A stretch of 28,946 nt of DNA. It comes from Lichtheimia corymbifera B2541 (taxonomy: Eukaryota; Mucoromycota; Mucoromycetes; Mucorales; Lichtheimiaceae). Under the pieces are notes generated by a model that was not told where the DNA came from, made no database searches, and saw only the letters and a program-made list of their open reading frames with translations. Position numbers and translations under genes: made by a program. Of the stretch, positions 9,529 to 20,698 are shown one piece after another. The DNA is taken from contig JNEU01000999.1 of NCBI GenBank assembly GCA_000697475.1, positions 1 to 28,946 on the forward strand, in the 5' to 3' direction. Every line of letters begins with the position of its first letter. Positions within the stretch are counted from its first letter, which is position 1.

Positions 9529-11832
9529 TTAACGATATCCACTACTGGCACCACTGGACCAATTATTATTGCCTGCAGCAGGCCATTGACCGGAAGCGTT
9601 TGACATCATGGCACTTGCAGGACGACCACCAGGAGGGAATTGGGGAGGTTGCATCATTTGATTTGCGGGTACCATCATTGGAGTAGCAGCAGCCATGGGC
9701 ATCAAGTATTGACCATACATGGATTGACTGCTAGGCATCATAGTGGATTGACGATTGGATGTGGGCGTAGACATGCTTGGTGTCACGTGAGGAGCACTTT
9801 CGCTACGAATCATTTCAGAGCGTCGACGTACATCCGTGCTGGTCATACGGTTGCCACGTCCTCCATTGTTGTTGTTGTTACCCTTTCCACCAAGTGCCTT
9901 TTCAGGGCCTGGACTACGACTACGACGATATTGGGGTGATGATAAATTCATATCGCTGCGACTCGCACGCATCATTAACTTGCTGAGATCACCCGACTGT
10001 TGCATTTGTTGGAAGCTCATGCTATGGGTATTCTTTGCTGGCATACGACCCAATAAACCGACACCAAGGTCTGCATGTGTGGGATTCAGTTTAGGCTTTG
10101 GCTTGGGTTTGAGTGGTGATTCTGCTTTTTCTCTTTCAATTTGAGTCAATACATCCATAGCTGAAACGCTCTTGCGATTGGGATTACGAGCAGCAGCAGA
10201 TTGACCTGCCATAGGAGGAGGAGGAGGAGTAGCCACCAAGGTGGGTTGTGACATCATGGCAGCTTGTTGATATTGTTGAATTTGTGCCATTTGTGCCGCT
10301 TGTTGTTGTTGCATTTGCCATTGCATTTGTTGTTGTTGTTGGAATTGTTGTTGTTGTTGCATATGGTAATACATCATATCCATCTCACCCATGGTCGATC
10401 TACGACGACGTTGATATGCACCTGCACTGCTGTCCTCACCAAATGATTGCGAAGACGATGGTCTTGATCCAAAAGCATCACCGGAAATATCCTGTCTCCA
10501 ACGTTCAATGGCACCTGATTTCCCGGTAGGCTCAAGAGTAACATCAACATCGGCATAAGGGTTATGTGCAACAGCGCCACCAGCAGTTTCAGCTGCCACA
10601 GCTTGTTCTTGCATGAGATTCAAATCACCAAAAGAGCGAGATCGTTTATGTACGCTTGGACCACGTTCCAACTGACGCAAGGTGGACATACGACGTGCAT
10701 TCATCATCATGTCTTCAGCTGCATTGTCTGATGCAGGTTTATGTCTGGATGCAGCTGCAAATGCGTCGGGGAATAAGTTTCAAGTTATTGCTTTCCACGT
10801 GGTCAACAACGTGCTCTACTTACCATCTTGGCTACTGTCATCATCACTGCTGCTATCAGCATCCTCATCGACTTGGTCACTCTCGTCATCACTTGGCTCT
10901 GGAATATGTTGGCTCAATCTTTGTTGCTTGTTGTTCAATGGCTGTAAAGAGGCTGATTTTCGAGGCATTGGTGTGGGCACAGGGATGGTGGAAGAAGAAG
11001 AAGATTCTGGTACTGGTGGCTGTGCTGGTGCGAGAATAGGAGAAGATGAAGTTGTAACGGGAGGAAGCTTTGGTGCTGCATTGCCCTTTTCACCATCATC
11101 ATCATCATCGTCCTCTTCTGAAGATTCTTGGTCGTCGTCATCATCATCGTCATCTTCTTCATCATCGCTAGCCATAATTCGTCGTCTTGGTGCTGCTGCA
11201 CCACCACCACCAACAGCGGATGTTTCAGTTACACCTGAAGTATAACCGTTTTAATTAGTAAACCCGCAAATACACCTCCAAACAAATATCATACCTCGAT
11301 TTCTTTCTTGAGAAGAAGGTCGCATAAGAATATCACTTTGACGATTAGACCGCTGTTGTTGCGGATGAGTAGAAGTTGTCGTAGTAGTAGTAGTAGCTAT
11401 ATTGTTGGTAGTAGTGATAGGTTCTTGATGTTGTTGCTGAGAATGATATTGTTGCTGTGTTTGGTTATGATGTTGATATCCATGCTGCTGTTGTTGGTAT
11501 GCTTGCTGCTGTTGTTGCTGTTGATACTGGTATTGATCCAGTAGTTGGCCACTGCTTCTACTACGTCGTCTTGCTCCTGTTGGTCGGCCTTGTTGTTGTT
11601 CCTGGAGGTGTCGAGATTGGCGATGGTGTTGTTGCTGATGTTGACGACCGCGTGGTTGATTTGGAAACAGCATACTCTGACGCATGGAATCAGAAACGTG
11701 AGACTGATGAAAGATGACACTCTTGGTCCAAGGTTCAGCTTCCGTTTCCCCCTCATCAGGGGTCTTGATCGCTTTGGCCAGTGCTAGCCGAGACAAGCTC
11801 ACGGTGACATTATCGGTATTCAGGGTGGACAT
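9529..11832 (-). CDS. Large low-complexity protein (polyQ, acidic, Ser-rich), unknown function
   Basis: Three exons, 11832-11295, 11234-10824 and 10754-9529, splice in phase to 724 residues. A moderately conserved-looking N terminus (VSLSRLALAKAIKTPDEG ... PWTKSVIFHQ) is followed by a Gln/His-rich region (about 65-150), a Thr run, an Asp/Glu/Ser-rich acidic block (about 200-230 and 290-317), and a polyQ/Met segment (about 445-480). Other features are a PPPPP stretch, a KPKPKPKLNP linker, an RRSRSPGPEKALGG segment and an Asn/Gly/Arg run. Repeated basic-Ser motifs such as KRSRSFGDLNLM look like basophilic kinase or 14-3-3 sites. No folded domain is evident, so it is probably largely disordered, perhaps a regulatory or RNA-granule protein. 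It is convergent with the lactonase. Confidence 0.75.
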
Positions 11833-12081
11833 AATGTGTTATAAAGAAAGGAAAGAGAACAATGAGTGGATGGGATATAAATAGAGAATGAATACAACTC
11901 GGCTTGTCATGTGCGCGTGAACGCGACATCAAACATATTTATTCAATGTAGCAAACCGGCGGCCGGCGTTCCAATATGAACATTTATCATGTTGCACAAG
12001 AGCAATGTTATTTCAAGACCTGGTATGGTTCCTTTCTTTTTATTCTATCTATTCAATTATAAGAGAGAAAGCGAGAGAGAC

Positions 12082-12113
<32 letters not shown>

Positions 12114-12175
12114 GGTGTGCATGATATGGAAGAATGAAAGAGGGGAAAATGAGGAGAGAGAGATGACTATTATTA
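11833..12175. other. Intergenic region with a TG microsatellite
   Basis: The left part is the promoter region of the disordered-protein gene. The right part is the 3' flank of the Asn-rich mitochondrial-like gene and carries purine-rich tracts and the TG repeat listed separately. No coding frame is supported; translations here are repeat artefacts. Confidence 0.6.
12082..12118 (+). repeat. (TG)n microsatellite ending in GGGTGGGTGGG
   Basis: About 12 TG dinucleotides are followed by three GGG tracts (12105-12115) and flanked by GA-rich sequence. On the minus strand this is the 3' flank of the gene ending at 12176, so it would appear as (CA)n in that transcript if included. Confidence 0.9.
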
Positions 12176-13024
12176 TTACTTTTGCGCTGATGCACCACCA
12201 GTAGCCTTGGAAATAGTATTGAGGAAGACTGTCTTTTGATCCAAATTGTAGCTTGCATTGCCACCAACCAAAACGCTCAAGTTATCAACGTTGATTGTGG
12301 AACCCAATTGTACTTGCTTGGTCACATCAAAATATGCTTTGTATTCACCATTCTCCGCTGCTGCCAATAAAGCTGCTTGTTGTTCACCATCCACTTTGGT
12401 CTCATTGGCTTCCACCTGGGTAGTAGCATCCACAAATCCACTCATAGCTTCCCAGTCGATATCCTTATCAATAAATGTCGTTACTCGTCGTGTGACATTG
12501 TTGACAGGTGCTCGGGGTGCGGAGAATGCTGCCCGTGGTTGACGGTTGTTGTTGTTGTTGTTATCACGTCGAGGGCGTTGATTCTTGTTGTTGTTGTTGT
12601 TGTTGTTGTTGTTACTAGCAGCACGTCTTTGCTTTTGTTGTTGTGGACGAGAAGTGGTATTTTCGATAGCATCATCAAATTGACCAGGTGCAGCAGCAGC
12701 AGCAGCCTTTCTACGGTTGTTCTTGTTTTTGTTGTTGTTGTTTGGTCGTCTTCGTTCATTGGATCGTTGTGCGTTCTTCAAGAACTGAGAAAAGGCATCA
12801 CCGGTATTACTATCCAACTGCTTGCCACGACCTGCACCACCACGAGCTAAGCGAGAAGAAAGAGGTTCGTTCTTCTTTTGAGGGGCGGCGGCGGGTTGTT
12901 GGGTATGGACAGGCTGCTCAACAGCAACGGCAGCAGCGGCTGTAGACTGCTTACGCAAGCACACCAAAGAAGAACGGAAGGCTGGTTGGATAGTTCGCAA
13001 GGTAGTGCCGGTCGATCGCAACAT
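12176..13024 (-). CDS. Asn-rich protein with a probable mitochondrial targeting sequence
   Basis: An intronless frame of 282 residues from ATG 13024 (an in-frame TTG two codons upstream is not a start). The first 35 residues are basic and hydroxylated without acidic residues (MLRSTGTTLRTIQPAFRSS), a textbook mitochondrial presequence. Next come Ala/Pro/Gln-rich sequence, a short motif, GDAFSQFLKNAQRSNERRR, and two long Asn/Lys/Arg blocks (about 95-165). The C-terminal 110 residues look folded (VTTFIDKDIDWEAMSGF ... DVTKQVQLGSTINVDNLSVL). The basic Asn-rich region could bind RNA. A mitochondrial ribosome or mRNA factor would fit, but I recognise no specific family. Confidence 0.75.
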   Translation of the reverse strand: MLRSTGTTLRTIQPAFRSSLVCLRKQSTAAAAVAVEQPVHTQQPAAAPQKKNEPLSSRLARGGAGRGKQLDSNTGDAFSQFLKNAQRSNERRRPNNNNKNKNNRRKAAAAAAPGQFDDAIENTTSRPQQQKQRRAASNNNNNNNNNKNQRPRRDNNNNNNRQPRAAFSAPRAPVNNVTRRVTTFIDKDIDWEAMSGFVDATTQVEANETKVDGEQQAALLAAAENGEYKAYFDVTKQVQLGSTINVDNLSVLVGGNASYNLDQKTVFLNTISKATGGASAQK

Positions 13025-13254
13025 TGTCAAGGCTGAAGAGATAAGTTTGAAAGGAAGGAAGCAAGGTGGGATACGGAAAAATCAACAGCAACAAGTCACC
13101 CTTGCAGCACTTGGTTCTCAGCCACCACGGATCACCACCATTACCATCACACCACCATTCCATATCGATGCATTGCCAAATGTAATCAAACATATCCAAT
13201 AGATAAAGAACACACATACACAAATATATATATTTCACTCCTCAATAAAATAAA

Positions 13255-14063
13255 CTAGGCTTGTTCAGCAGGTGCAAGTACAATATTGACTGGATTGGAT
13301 GCCGAACGCCCACTTTGCAGGACACCGACATGAGGCGTAATATCCCATCGGAGAGACAAGTCAATTGGCTGATGGCTATTACGGACGAACGTACATGAGC
13401 ATATCATCTCAACACATCTTTTTGCATTACCTACCTCCATTTACGGCTCACATCGATAAACGCATACTTGTTTTGAATGTTACGAAGCGTCAAATTGGCA
13501 TCTTGCTTGCTTTCAATGATATGATCCCACAAAACAATCGAATTGCGATCCTGCATAAATAGTAGTCATATAAGCTTTCAATGGTCTTTCGGATACTGCC
13601 TACTATCATTTTGGCTTACATGTGTCTTGGATTCATATTCAGCCACCACAGTAACGAACACTTGCTTGGTATTCCAATTGAAGACAGGAGTGAAATCGAC
13701 ATCCAAATCAAAGTTGACTTTGGCAAAGTGGCTCTTGGGAGTACCATAGTCGTAGTATTCAGGTCCGTATCGCCGACTCACACTAGAGAAGCCAGGTTAG
13801 TGTATCTAGACAAAAAGACATATCCACACACACTATGATAACTTACACGCGTAATGCATTGGTATCCACTCTTATATCGCTTGGAACAGTAGGGTAACCA
13901 GTAATGTACGAGATGGCGGCAATGACGGCCAAGATAGAACCGAGGACAGTGCATGCAAAGGAGAATGCCACCTGAACAAGAGATGATAAGCAAGCCTGCG
14001 TCAATGTCACTGTAGAAAGGTTGTCAAATACTGTACATTGGCACGCTGTTGTAAGTTGTGCAT
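13255..14063 (-). CDS. SPC3: Signal peptidase complex subunit 3 (SPC3 / SPC22/23)
   Basis: Five exons, 14063-14037, 13971-13847, 13782-13620, 13550-13435 and 13375-13255, splice in phase to 183 residues, the normal length of the family (PF04573). The N terminus (MHNLQQRAN) is short and cytosolic, followed by one membrane segment (about 10-33, with [17 protein letters not shown]). The lumenal domain shows the family pattern [25 protein letters not shown], then SIVLWDHII, then a strand ending [15 protein letters not shown]. The protein is an essential ER membrane subunit of the complex that cleaves signal peptides and is thought to help position the catalytic subunit. It lies 101 bp downstream of Mad3 on the same strand, without any sign of shared transcription. 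Confidence 0.92.
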
Positions 14064-14164
14064 TGAGATAGAGGAATAAGAAATAAAAGACGTGTCAAAA
14101 GCTGAGTTGCCCTTTTACATCAAACCCCCCTTCATTTTATTACTACTGCCAATATTGTAACTAT

Positions 14165-16097
14165 TTACTCCAATCTCTGACGTTTCCTCTGCTCGGCTTC
14201 TTGTGCTTCACGTTGCAATCGTAGCATTTCTTTGAAATCATCCTCATCGTCATCATCATCGTCTCCGCCTTCAGCATCATTGAAAATGGGTGAGCTAGGT
14301 GGTGGCGTAGTGGGACAAACATCCATAAACGGTATCCGGTTGCCATCAGGTCCATATTTCTTGACAGGTACAATCGCTGGGTGGTGGTGCTGGTTACTGC
14401 TGTCCTCATTTTCATTCACATGTCGTCTTGGTCGTTGATTGCTAGGAGTCCACATTTCATCTTCGTCAATCGACATATCCTTATTCTTGCTCATCAGCGA
14501 AGTAACCGTGTTGAGGGCTGCAAGTGTCTCCGTCGTCAATTGCATCGTCACCTCTCGAGTGGCATCGTACGCGCTGTTATTAACGGTGTTATCGAATCCT
14601 AAGTCAAGCATTCATTAGTCATCCATGTATTATATATAAAGCCATCATTGGGAAACCAACCATACCTGAAGTCTGATCAATGTCATAATCTTCTTCCATC
14701 TGCTTCTGTTTGCCTTTAGCCATCCGTCGTCGTTGTGATTGCATATGGGCTCGTAGTTCCTCAAAGCTTGTAACGACACGACCCCGAATGCATTCCTGGG
14801 TTGCCGCTACTATTTCATGTTTTCCACCTGATGTGCTTGAATGAATGTATATGTGCTTGTTGCGTTGGAATCGATCTACAAGCTCCTGGGAGTTTTGATG
14901 TGTGCGATGAGAATGCCCTGACTGATCGGATGACTATGGATAGAATGCATTAATAAGGATGAATGATATACCAAGAAGCATTTCTTGCTGCCTTACTTGA
15001 TCACGATAGACTTGGAATTGTGAGGGAGGAGGGCGGATATAATCTTTCTGCGATAACGTGCTACCAGCAAATTTGTCGACTGGCATCTGATTCTCGATAC
15101 GGTGGGAGATGATAGTAGATGATGTATTATTAGGGACGACGGCATTATTACTAGATGATGGTGATGATGGTGATGTTGTTGATGATGATGACTCAGGGCC
15201 TGTAAACACTGAAAACTGGCGAGCAGGTGTAATGACGCTGGATACTGAATTTGCAATACCAGGTGAAACACCTAACCGGCGAGGTGTTGATGAAAAAGAA
15301 GATCGTGCATCCAATCTCACGCCCAGCATCACTCGATTCGGTGCACGCAGTTTTGAACTGGGGTCGTCTGTTGATCGCGCCAGGCTATCTCTCATTGCTC
15401 GCCTATTCTCGAAAGCATCCCGATGTCGTCTTAATCGATTCAATGGTTGTGCTTCTCGTTCCATGCCGATCTTGTATACTTTGCTTGCTTCATCCATCTC
15501 TCCACAACGTTCAAGATAATCGGCGTACGTCTCATAAAACAATGCAAGATCCTGACCGATCCCCTTATTCATCAGGTCTCTGTAGATTTGCTTGGGCTGA
15601 TCAGCATATTGTATGTACTGAATCCAACATCGTAGATAGCGTGCATCGTTCTTGTATTGTGTATGTTTCTCGAAACGTCCTGTCGTCTCTTCAAGCAACC
15701 CTCGTAGATCCGATTCCTGATTGTGTCCCTGTGGATAGTTGGCCTCAGTCCAGTGAATGTAGCGTATATACACATCAAGAGGATCGTCCAGGTCGTCAAT
15801 GCTTTCAATTTCCTGCAGGAAGGCCTCATGTCCTTGTTTCCTCTGCTGCTCTCTCTCATGCTGGTCGCTGTTGTAGGCTGCATCGAGATCACTCACGCGT
15901 CGTCCCTGCCGTCGTGGAAGCACATTCTCCTTATCGCCCTCAATAGCTTCGAAGCTGTTCATGCCCTCATAGTAGTCATCCCTTAGACGTTCATAGGCCG
16001 TAGCTGGATCTTCTTCCATTGTCGTTTGACAGTGAGTAATAAAGCGGAAAAGACGGGTTGCGGACGCGGAGTTGGTTTCAAAAGATGCTGCTGCCAT
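14165..16097 (-). CDS. MAD3: Mad3/BubR1-type spindle assembly checkpoint protein
   Basis: Exons 16097-14997, 14933-14666 and 14598-14165 encode 600 residues. A KEN box in the typical setting (DKENVLPRRQGR, KEN at 56-58) precedes a Mad3/Bub1 homology TPR domain at about 95-230 (DPLDVYIRYIHWTEANYPQG, RYLRCWIQYIQYADQP, LFYETYADYLERCG). A GLEBS-like Bub3-binding motif, SFEELRA, lies at 423-429. There is no kinase domain, so it is a Mad3-type rather than a Bub1-type protein. Such proteins join Mad2, Bub3 and Cdc20 in the mitotic checkpoint complex and inhibit APC/C. The region between is Ser-rich, and the C terminus has an Asp run and a basic coiled tail. A second KEN box is not evident. The start could be Met27 (ATG 16019), which would put KEN at 30-32, closer to its usual place. 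It is divergent from the SPOUT1-like gene. Confidence 0.93.
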
Positions 16098-16459
16098 GTC
16101 GTACCACCTTGCATTGTCTTATAGTCGATTAAACAGTATACGTTATATATATCCTTGTCCGTCAATAATATAAAGTTGATGATAATATGCTTCTTTGTTC
16201 ATCGGCTAATAAAGGGATTTGGCATCTTAATTATGGCAATCGTTGACTTCTCGTAAGATCTCTCACGACAATGTGCTTCTTGATAATAAATAGACGCATA
16301 CAACATCTAATGTTGGGTAATAAATATATGTACTGCTATGTCATGTTGAATGATTCTAGCCACATGGAAAACCACCACGTTGTGGCTGACACTTAATCTG
16401 GCAAGGCGACTGGCAAATACTTTCTCTTCTTGAACCCACAACTTCCTCCGAACATATTC
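16098..16459. promoter_or_regulatory. Divergent promoter region of MAD3 and SPOUT1-like genes
   Basis: The 362 bp between the two divergent start codons contains no supported gene, so it must hold both promoters and leaders. It is AT-rich with several TATATA-like elements (for example near 16143-16151) but no clear single TATA box. A 61-codon minus-strand frame (16307-16492) is not protein-like. Confidence 0.7.
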
Positions 16460-17889
16460 ATGGCAGGCGATCCCACAGTGAAAAAGGTACATTGAGTGTT
16501 GGGCATATGTAATAGAATAGATCCTTTATTGATCGACTTGATTAGCGAAAGAAACCGGCAAAGTCATATGACAATCAGTTCTTGTCTGGACCCGAGTACA
16601 ACCCTGATCGTCCAGGCAAGCTTCAAAAGACACAGCAAGCCAAGCCCGTATCCAAGCGTCAATTAAAGCCACGCAAGTATACTGTCAGTTTGGCCATACC
16701 AGCCAGTATCCTGGATACAGCACCTACCTTGGAGATGAAGACTCTATTGGCTGGTCAGGTAAATCATACAATGAAATTCTATAGCAGCAACCATGGTTAT
16801 ACTGATATTATTATATAGATCGGACGCTTGCTAGCTATCCACAAGGTCGATGAGATTATTATTTACAGCGACAAACCGCAATCACCTGGAAGCAAGATCA
16901 ACCCAAATCTGTTCCTGGCACGCGTATTCCAGTATATGGAGACACCACCGTAGGTTCATTGTTTGTAGTAGGCCTCATTCATCAGGCTTATGATTCATTG
17001 TCCTTTTGATAGATATCTTCGGAAAGCTCTTGTACCTGTCAGCTCGGATCTCAAGTTTGCCGGTTTATTACCACATTTGGAAGCTTCTCATCATCCGTCT
17101 CGAGATGAAGGGCTGTACTATCGTGAAGGTGTAACACTTGACAAGGAAGGTGCATGTACCTTAGTGGATGTGGGTCTTTATCGAAGAGCAAGATTGGAAA
17201 AGCAAATCCAACCTGGAGTGCGAGTAACGGTCGAACTACCACAACCCATTGCAGCTGCGGATACGCACAAAGGACAAAAGCCAATCAATGCCAAAGCAGT
17301 GAGCCCAAAGGTGCCAAGAGAAAAATCAGGTCTTTATTGGGGATACTCTATTCGGCTAGCATCTTCTATATCCCGTGTCATGACCGAATCACCGTATGAG
17401 GTATGTATGCTGGTGAAAATAGAACATGGTTGATGACAAGGAATGGCAACGGAGTAACGTGTTCTTTCTGGATGAAATATAGGGTGGTTATGATTTCACA
17501 GTGGGTGTAGCGCCCGGAGGAAACGACATGCATGGCAGCAAGGTCAAATCATTCAGGTATGAGAAGAAAGGGAGAGCCAAAAAAGTGAGGGGGAACAAGT
17601 GAATGCTCATGCATTGTATATATAGCCATATTCTTTTAGTATTTGGAGGTCTGCAGGAGGCTGTAGAAGCAGATGAGGATCTCAAGGTTACGGGAGATGA
17701 TGCAGCCGAGTTGTTTGACTTGTTTATTGATCCAGGACAGCGTACAGGTGTACGTTCCGTACGCGTTGAGGTAAGAATGCATAATTGTCACACAAGACGA
17801 GCAATTCCTGATTTGAAGTTCCACACAAGGAATCTGTTTCTATGGTGATGTCTGTGTTTGGACCATCTATTGAAGCCCATGGAAGGTGA
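16460..17889 (+). CDS. SPOUT1: SPOUT-family RNA methyltransferase (SPOUT1/C9orf114 type)
   Basis: Seven exons, 16460-16486, 16546-16758, 16819-16949, 17013-17400, 17483-17556, 17626-17770 and 17830-17889, splice in phase to 345 residues, close to the human protein. Family hallmarks (PF02598) are YTVSLAIPASILDTAPTLEMK at the start of the fold, IGRLLAIHKVDEIIIYSD, METPPYLRKALVP, LPHLEASHHPSRDEGLYYREG, GLYWGYSIRLASSIS, and the C-terminal knot strands GGYDFTVGVAPGG, HILLVFGGLQEAVEAD and DPGQRTGVRSVRVE. SPOUT enzymes bind SAM in a trefoil knot; this branch includes yeast YMR310C-like proteins and human CENP-32, a predicted RNA methyltransferase linked to spindle function. The ATG in the small exon 1 is required because exon 2 opens in phase without a good upstream start (a Met at 16582 is internal). 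Confidence 0.92.
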
Positions 17890-18209
17890 CCGAGTTAGTG
17901 GCAAGGATAACCTAGATTCTTTTGAAATGGGTGTCGGGTCAATTTAACCTGATATGGGAGAGTTGTACTTTAGAAGGCATGGATAAGCAGTGGAGCAGAT
18001 AGAAGAAGGATTATGGGTGTATACCATAAATACATTTTGTATCTTCATGATTGAAAGCTTAATACAAAGAACGATTAATAATAGATATGTACTTCTTTCA
18101 CTTTTCTTCCTCACACAATATCCCCAGGGTCCTTTCTTTCCACTCATTAAATCCTTTCATCCCTCTCCTTTTTTATTCTTAAACTTGGTCTTCCCCTCCT
18201 TCCCTTCAA
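17890..18209. promoter_or_regulatory. Intergenic region upstream of the C2H2 factor
   Basis: A 320-bp gap between two plus-strand genes. The last 90 bp before the ATG are strongly pyrimidine-rich (CCTTTC, CCCTCTCC, TTCCCCTCCTTCCC), typical of fungal core promoters and leaders. No other feature is seen. Confidence 0.5.
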
Positions 18210-18968
18210 ATGTCAAAGAGGCACACGCAAAGTTTGCTTTCTATTTCAGAAATGCAGTATGCTGTGCATCATAATTTGGACCGTTCATCACCAGAGGTAC
18301 CACGACTTAATCCTTGGTCTGTAAAGTCGGATGAAGATACACGCTCTTCCCTTTCCATGCAACCACTCAAACAGCACAGGCATATTTGCATCTATCCGAA
18401 TTGTGGTTGGAGCTTCAAACGCTATGAACATCTCAAGCGTCATATGCTAGTTCATACTGGTGAACGACCACACGCTTGTCCATTTCCTGGTTGTGGAAAA
18501 CGCTTTAGTCGCTCTGATAATCTACATGCACACCATCGCACACACTTGAAGAAAAGACCAAAGCACCAGCTACACCATCAACAGCAATCATCACCGCCCA
18601 CACCAACAACTACAAAGAAACCGTCTACACCAACACCCACACCTCCCCATCATACGCTACCTCCAGTTGACGTTGCTCCTCCTCCTGAGCCACAACCACA
18701 TGTTTTATCAGCAAATGTTAGTGCTCCTCCTCCTCATCATCATCATACACATCATCCTCAACCACCTCCTCTTCCGCAAGCACAAGCATACACGTATACA
18801 CCAATGGTTCTCGATCAATCAGATAAGCAACCACTATCATTTATCGGATACCCACCTGCTTCACCGTTATGTGGTTATGGGCAAGATCAAACCACTGACA
18901 TGACAAGTGCATCTTTACAGCAATTCATCCCTGATTGGCATCCTGGAGGTGTGACAAGAAGATACTAG
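18210..18968 (+). CDS. C2H2 zinc-finger transcription factor
   Basis: A single-exon frame of 252 residues has two adjacent classical C2H2 fingers: C60-x4-C65-x12-H78-x3-H82 and C90-x4-C95-x12-H108-x3-H112, joined by the linker HTGERPHA. The second finger's recognition helix contains RSDNLHAH, and the first has KRYEHLKR. The pair resembles fungal C2H2 regulators such as those of the SteA/Azf1 sort. The rest is low-complexity Gln/Pro/His-rich sequence (113-210), a likely disordered activation or repression region. It is probably a nuclear DNA-binding regulator; the target is unknown. The ATG is followed within 15 codons by another (Met15), so the N terminus is slightly uncertain. Confidence 0.88.
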   Translation: MSKRHTQSLLSISEMQYAVHHNLDRSSPEVPRLNPWSVKSDEDTRSSLSMQPLKQHRHICIYPNCGWSFKRYEHLKRHMLVHTGERPHACPFPGCGKRFSRSDNLHAHHRTHLKKRPKHQLHHQQQSSPPTPTTTKKPSTPTPTPPHHTLPPVDVAPPPEPQPHVLSANVSAPPPHHHHTHHPQPPPLPQAQAYTYTPMVLDQSDKQPLSFIGYPPASPLCGYGQDQTTDMTSASLQQFIPDWHPGGVTRRY

Positions 18969-19580
18969 GCAAATCATCTATTCGTATCGAGCATTCACCA
19001 AAGTCAAAAAAGCATCCACATACACACACACACACGTCCACATACACGCACATCTTTCTTTCTTTTGCAATCGAAATCGTTATCTATCATTCCAATAAAT
19101 TTCATTTTTCATAATCCCATATAAGGGATCTCTCTCAACAACGCTTTATTTTCATTGTCTACATACACAAGTAATGTAAAGATGGGTCAACATCTTGATC
19201 ATTTCTTAGCATCCGGTAATGAGATAATACATGTGGGACAGTACACTACATTTGATTGCGGGAAAAGGAAAGTGTTTGGGGAATGATCACAACCGTCGAT
19301 CCTTGAGTTTGACAGCATGATGAGATACTACTAAAAGTACAATCCAACACGATTCTTCTGCATAGACGTGTAGATAAAACCTAACAAGACTATTCAAACA
19401 AAGAAGACTTTTGTGATATAATTTGGGGCAGGGGAGGGGAAAGGTGGAAAGGGGAGGAGCTGGCATGAGTTAGTGTGATTGTGTGCTGATTAAAGCGAGT
19501 CGTCCAGTGACGTGAATTCATTTGACTTGAAATATCTAATCCCACACTTTTCTTTATTCACTACTCTATTCCACTCCAAA
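18969..19580. other. Intergenic region with CA repeat, poly(A) signal and G-tracts
   Basis: The 612 bp hold an (AC)n microsatellite (about 19017-19035), an AATAAA at 19094-19099 that suits polyadenylation of the C2H2 gene, and a G-rich tract listed separately. The final 60 bp form the ARL1 leader, which is CT-rich. No coding frame is supported. Confidence 0.6.
19425..19454 (+). other. Potential G-quadruplex sequence
   Basis: Four GGGG tracts at 19425-19428, 19431-19434, 19436-19439 and 19451-19454, with loops of 2, 1 and 11 bases, can in principle form an intramolecular quadruplex on the plus strand. The site is about 130 bp upstream of the ARL1 ATG, within its probable promoter. Confidence 0.4.
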
Positions 19581-20471
<891 letters not shown>

Positions 20472-20698
20472 ATACAAATCGCACCTGTTTCCTATTCCTC
20501 CCTTCCTCTTTTGTAATTGTAAACACGCGCACTAAGAAACTAGTATATACCAATATGATAACCAGTGATGGGTTTTAATGGGTGAGAAGGGGAGAAAACA
20601 TAATGAGATTATTGGAGAAGACAATGAATGAGAGGTATCATGCCCTTTTTTGTATGCTTTTTCTTGTTCTAGTCTTCATTACTATTTACACTTGTGGT

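Noticed and set aside
10682..11245. 187-codon plus-strand frame with long Ser runs
   Set aside because: It is the antisense shadow of Asp/Glu codons (GAT/GAA read as ATC/TTC and TCA) in the disordered-protein gene, and crosses that gene's intron.
15251..15946. 231-codon plus-strand frame
   Set aside because: Entirely antisense to the Mad3 homology domain, whose minus-strand frame has clear conserved motifs.
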